Source: an uncultured Roseobacter sp. (GTDB lineage Bacteria > Pseudomonadota > Alphaproteobacteria > Rhodobacterales > Rhodobacteraceae). Taken from it: DNA of 64,000 nt. Positions 60,894-64,000 of the stretch are shown here, piece by piece; position 1 is the stretch's first letter; each line of letters begins with the position of its first letter. Made by a program: the position numbers and the translations under genes. The stretch covers positions 124,001 through 188,000 of the forward strand of contig NZ_CANLQB010000005.1 of NCBI RefSeq assembly GCF_947493125.1. The letters run 5' to 3'. The notes beneath the pieces are model-generated. The model worked only from the letters and a program-made list of their open reading frames with translations, was not told where the DNA came from and did not search any database.

Positions 60894-62603
60894 GTGTTTC
60901 GACTGATGACCACCTCCGCCGCGGCAATTGCGCTGTCTTTGACCGTCGCGATGCCGTTGGCCGCGCAATCCAACGCGGGACCGTATCTCGCAGCCCGCGC
61001 GGCCGCGATGAAAAGCGATTTCGAACAGGCATCGACCTACTTCATCCAGGCGCTGGCGCGCGATCCGCGCAATCCGGCGCTGATGGAAAGTGTCGTGGCG
61101 TCGCAACTCGCCCTGGGGCGGGTTGAACAGGCGGTCCCTGTGGCCGAAGCGCTGGTGGCGCTCAACCAGGACAGCCAGATCGCCGATCTGGTGCTGACCG
61201 CCGACAGGATCCTGAACGCGGAATATGATGCGCTTCTGGAAAGTGCGCCGGAGGGGCAGGGCGTCGGCCCGCTCGTGGATGGCCTGATCAAGGCTTGGGC
61301 GACGCTCGGCGCAGGGCGGGCCAATGATGCCCTGACGGCGTTTGATGAGGTGGCAGATCAGCCCGGCCTGCAGGGGTTCGCGCTTTATCACAAGGCGATG
61401 GCCCTGGCCTCCGTGGGAGACTTTGAAGGCGCCGAGGAGATTTTCAGCGCCGATACGACCGGCGCCATCATCCAGACGCGCCGGGGTGTGCTCGCGCGCG
61501 CCGAGATCCTGTCGCAGCTTGAGCGGGACGACGAGGCGCTGGCCTTGTTGGAGCGCATGTTCAGCGGTGCGACCGACCCTGAAATCGAACAGGTGATCGA
61601 GGCCCTGAACGGGGACACGCCGATGCCGTTTCGGCATATCACCTCGGTGCGCGACGGTTTGGCTGAGGTGTTCTATTCGGTGGCGGCCGCCTTGCGCAAC
61701 GAAGCGGGCCCGGAATTCACGATCCTCTATGCACAGGTCGCCCTCGCGCTGCGGCCTGATCATGTGGATGGCCTTTTGCTGACCGCCGATCTCTTTGAAA
61801 CGCTGGAGCAATACGCGCAGGCCATCGCCGTCTATCGGCAAGTGCCACAGAACGATCCGGCCTATCACGCCGCTGAGCTTGGCCGCGCCGAGGCGCTGCG
61901 GCGCTGGGGCAAGCCGGATGCCTCCATTGAAGTCCTCGAACAGCTCACACGCAGTCATGGCCATCTGGCGACGGTGCACTCGTCCCTCGGGGACGCGTTG
62001 CGGCAAGAAGATCGCTTTGCCGAAGCCGTCGTGGCCTATAACCGGGCCGCTGCGCTGGTCGAAGATCATGGCGGGCCGAGCTGGTTCCTCTACTACGCCC
62101 GCGCCATTTCGCACGAACGGCAGGGCAACTGGGAGGAGGCCGAGGCCGATTTCCGCGCGGCACTCGAGATCAATCCGGGCCAGCCGCAAGTGCTGAACTA
62201 CCTCGGCTATTCGCTGGTCGAGAAACAGATCAAGCTGGAAGAAGCGCTGGAGATGATCGAACGCGCCGTGGCTGCGAGCCCTGACAGCGGCTACATCATC
62301 GATTCCCTTGGCTGGGCGCTCTACCGGCTGGGCCGCTACGAAGAGGCGGTGCCGCATATGGAGCGCGCGGTGGAACTGATGGCGGTCGATCCGGTGGTCA
62401 ACGACCATCTTGGTGACGTCTACTGGGCGGTGGGCCGCAAGCGCGAGGCGGAGTTTCAATGGGCACGTGCCTTGTCCTTCGTCGACGAAGACGACCCGAT
62501 GAGCGAGGCCAAACCCGAACGGATCCGGCGCAAGCTGGAGGTCGGGCTCGACGCGGTTCTGGCAGAGGAAGGCGCGGAGCCGCTGCAAGTTGCCACAGAC
62601 TGA
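60894..62603 (+). CDS. Periplasmic TPR protein
   Basis: 569 residues. Signal peptide (FRLMTTSAAAIALSLTVAMP...AQS) and many tetratricopeptide repeats across the whole mature protein, for example FEQASTYFIQALARDPRNPA, WEEAEADFRAALEINPGQPQ, VLNYLGYSLVEKQIKLEEAL and RYEEAVPHMERAVELMAVDP. GTG 60894, 9 bp after GGAG, is preferred to an ATG at 60906. Probably an envelope scaffold or biogenesis factor. It overlaps ispE by 14 bp. Confidence 0.85.
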   Translation: MFRLMTTSAAAIALSLTVAMPLAAQSNAGPYLAARAAAMKSDFEQASTYFIQALARDPRNPALMESVVASQLALGRVEQAVPVAEALVALNQDSQIADLVLTADRILNAEYDALLESAPEGQGVGPLVDGLIKAWATLGAGRANDALTAFDEVADQPGLQGFALYHKAMALASVGDFEGAEEIFSADTTGAIIQTRRGVLARAEILSQLERDDEALALLERMFSGATDPEIEQVIEALNGDTPMPFRHITSVRDGLAEVFYSVAAALRNEAGPEFTILYAQVALALRPDHVDGLLLTADLFETLEQYAQAIAVYRQVPQNDPAYHAAELGRAEALRRWGKPDASIEVLEQLTRSHGHLATVHSSLGDALRQEDRFAEAVVAYNRAAALVEDHGGPSWFLYYARAISHERQGNWEEAEADFRAALEINPGQPQVLNYLGYSLVEKQIKLEEALEMIERAVAASPDSGYIIDSLGWALYRLGRYEEAVPHMERAVELMAVDPVVNDHLGDVYWAVGRKREAEFQWARALSFVDEDDPMSEAKPERIRRKLEVGLDAVLAEEGAEPLQVATD

Positions 62604-63414
62604 CGCCGCCGTTCGCGCCGCATTCGCCCCGGCCAAGATCAACCTCGCCCTGCACGTCACCTGTCAAAGGGCGGACGGCTATCACGCGCTCGACAGCCTG
62701 GTGGTCTTCGCGGATATCGGCGATCACCTGCAGCTGACCCCCGGCGATGCGTTGACCTTGGCGGTGTCCGGCCCTTTCGCCACCGGGGTGCCGACGGATG
62801 CACGCAACCTCGCCTTGCAGGCGGCGCACCTGGCGGAGTGGCGCGGTCATATCACCCTCGACAAACATCTTCCACATGGCGGCGGCATAGGTGGCGGTTC
62901 GTCAGATGCGGGAGCGATACTGCGCGCGCTTGGGTTCACCGGCGATGCGCTGCCGCTTGGTGCGGATGTGCCGGTGTGCCAGTTCGGCCGGGCTGCCTGG
63001 ATGTCCGGCGTGGGCGATGACATCAGGCCGGCGCCCCAGGTGCCGAATTTTGCTGCGGTCCTCGTCAATCCGCGTGTACATGTGTCGACGCCGCAGGTGT
63101 TCCGGCGCCTTGCGCATAAGGATAACCCGCCTCTGCAGCCACCGCCCGCGCCGGGATCGGAGGCGGTGGCTTGGCTCGAATGGCTCGCCGCTCAACGCAA
63201 CGACCTCGAGGATGCGGCACAGCGCATCGCACCGGCGATCACCGATGTTCTGGGAGCCATCCGGCAAACCGCAGATGTGCGCCTGTCCCGGATGTCAGGA
63301 TCGGGTGCAACCTGTTTCGGGCTCTACCCATCGGCGTCGGCGGCACAGGCTGCGGCAGAGGCGCTGACCGCGCGTCGGCCCGATTGGTGGGTCAGGGCGA
63401 CCGAGCTCAGTTGA
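62590..63414 (+). CDS. ispE: 4-diphosphocytidyl-2-C-methyl-D-erythritol kinase
   Basis: 274-residue GHMP kinase of the MEP isoprenoid pathway. Motifs: FAPAKINLALHVTCQRADGY, ATP-loop LPHGGGIGGGSSDAGAILRA and late MSGSGATCFGLY. The TTG start overlaps the TPR gene by 14 bp. It converges on the polyprenyl synthase gene (8-bp overlap), another isoprenoid enzyme. Confidence 0.92.
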   Translation: MPQTDAAVRAAFAPAKINLALHVTCQRADGYHALDSLVVFADIGDHLQLTPGDALTLAVSGPFATGVPTDARNLALQAAHLAEWRGHITLDKHLPHGGGIGGGSSDAGAILRALGFTGDALPLGADVPVCQFGRAAWMSGVGDDIRPAPQVPNFAAVLVNPRVHVSTPQVFRRLAHKDNPPLQPPPAPGSEAVAWLEWLAAQRNDLEDAAQRIAPAITDVLGAIRQTADVRLSRMSGSGATCFGLYPSASAAQAAAEALTARRPDWWVRATELS

Positions 63415-64000
63415 TCCGTTCGACCACGTAGTCCGCAAGCTCACTGAGCATGTCCTTGATGTCATGGGCCGGCAGCGGGGCGAGGGAGGCCTTCGCCTTC
63501 GCGGCCCAGTCGCGGGCGGCGCTGGCCGTGTCAACGAGCGCGTTGTGCTTGCGCAACAAGGCCTGTGCCGTGTCGAGGTCATCCTCCGTCTGCTTGCCTT
63601 TTTCGATGGTCCGCACCCAGAAAGCGCGCTCTTCCGCATCTGCCTGCGCCACTGCCTTGAGAAGCGGCAGGGTGAGCTTGCGTTCGCGAAAATCATCACC
63701 AAGGTTCTTCCCGATCGCGCCCGCATCCCCTTGAAAATCCAGAAGATCGTCAACAATCTGGAACGCGATGCCCAATGCGTCCCCATAGTCGAAAAGCGCG
63801 GTCACCTGGTCGTCCGGCGCATCGGCGATCACACCACCGACCTTGGTTGCCGCCGAAAACAGGGCTGCGGTCTTGCCGCGGATCACCTGCATGTAGATCT
63901 CTTCGGTGGTGCCCAGGTCCTGGCTCGCGGTGAGTTGCAACACCTCGCCTTCCGCAATCGTCGCCGAGGCATTCGAGAGGATGTCCAACACGCGCAGCGA
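63407..64000 (-). CDS. Polyprenyl diphosphate synthase, partial
   Basis: C-terminal 197 or so residues of a trans-isoprenyl diphosphate synthase; the beginning lies beyond the right edge. Second aspartate-rich motif DDLLDFQGD, with GKTAALFSAATKVGG before it and KLTLPLLKAVAQ after it, as in octaprenyl/nonaprenyl synthases that make the ubiquinone side chain. Chain length cannot be judged without the first Asp-rich motif. Confidence 0.88.
   Translation of the reverse strand, partial: SLRVLDILSNASATIAEGEVLQLTASQDLGTTEEIYMQVIRGKTAALFSAATKVGGVIADAPDDQVTALFDYGDALGIAFQIVDDLLDFQGDAGAIGKNLGDDFRERKLTLPLLKAVAQADAEERAFWVRTIEKGKQTEDDLDTAQALLRKHNALVDTASAARDWAAKAKASLAPLPAHDIKDMLSELADYVVERIN

Overview
The window reads as a chromosomal segment of a marine alphaproteobacterium of the Roseobacter/Rhodobacteraceae group. 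The support is high GC, many 1-4 bp start/stop overlaps, a 44-residue aa3-type cytochrome oxidase subunit IV, a sorbitol/mannitol ABC operon of the Rhodobacter smo type, a DmdC-like acyl-CoA dehydrogenase, a pyrB / non-catalytic pyrC / plsY operon, and RTX-tailed secreted enzymes. No rRNA, tRNA, CRISPR array or intact insertion sequence was seen.

Layout. 1-2529 (minus): a NosR/NirI-type flavin/iron-sulfur membrane protein and the start of an ApbE-type flavin transferase. 3225-8632: an endonuclease/phosphatase-fold protein overlapping a cardiolipin-synthase-like phospholipase D, an EamA exporter with a divergent LysR regulator, a frameshifted hypothetical gene and a small membrane protein. 8636-16360: two RTX-tailed proteins (a vanadium haloperoxidase and a serine beta-lactamase-fold hydrolase) flanked by a winged-helix/TolB-like/TPR regulator and a membrane AraC-type regulator. 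16510-23450: a LacI regulator and its probable target, a polyol ABC transporter operon ending in an internally deleted sorbitol dehydrogenase and a mannitol dehydrogenase. 23611-31282: the most unusual block, with an unknown 245-aa protein overlapping a 1397-aa TPR-CHAT-TPR cysteine peptidase, then a tandem-repeat protein, a metzincin-like zinc protease and a HEAT-repeat protein.

31395-46272 is mostly housekeeping: aldo/keto reductase, solitary ectoine synthase, the plsY-pyrX-pyrB operon, uracil-DNA glycosylase, LysE exporter, MoaB, an RND efflux pair, a DsbD-like protein, AlgH and Sua5. 46401-50467 holds a DmdC-like dehydrogenase, an MBL hydrolase, a DUF6173 protein, cytochrome oxidase subunit IV and a lipoprotein. 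50647-55801 holds AzlCD and a molybdenum-cofactor operon (fdhD-mobA-mobB-moeA) in which MoeA carries an extra N-terminal domain. 55873-64000 holds a secreted protein, a membrane protein, GreA, a VOC protein with a divergent SoxR-type regulator, ETF-QO, a TPR protein, IspE and a partial polyprenyl synthase.

The CHAT block is the best candidate for an undescribed system. Its genes are recognisable by domain, but the combination is not one I can name. The overlap of the unknown 245-aa gene with the CHAT peptidase fits a protease-activated effector pair; this is inference and not shown by the sequence. All functions below are read from motifs and family knowledge; no database search was run.
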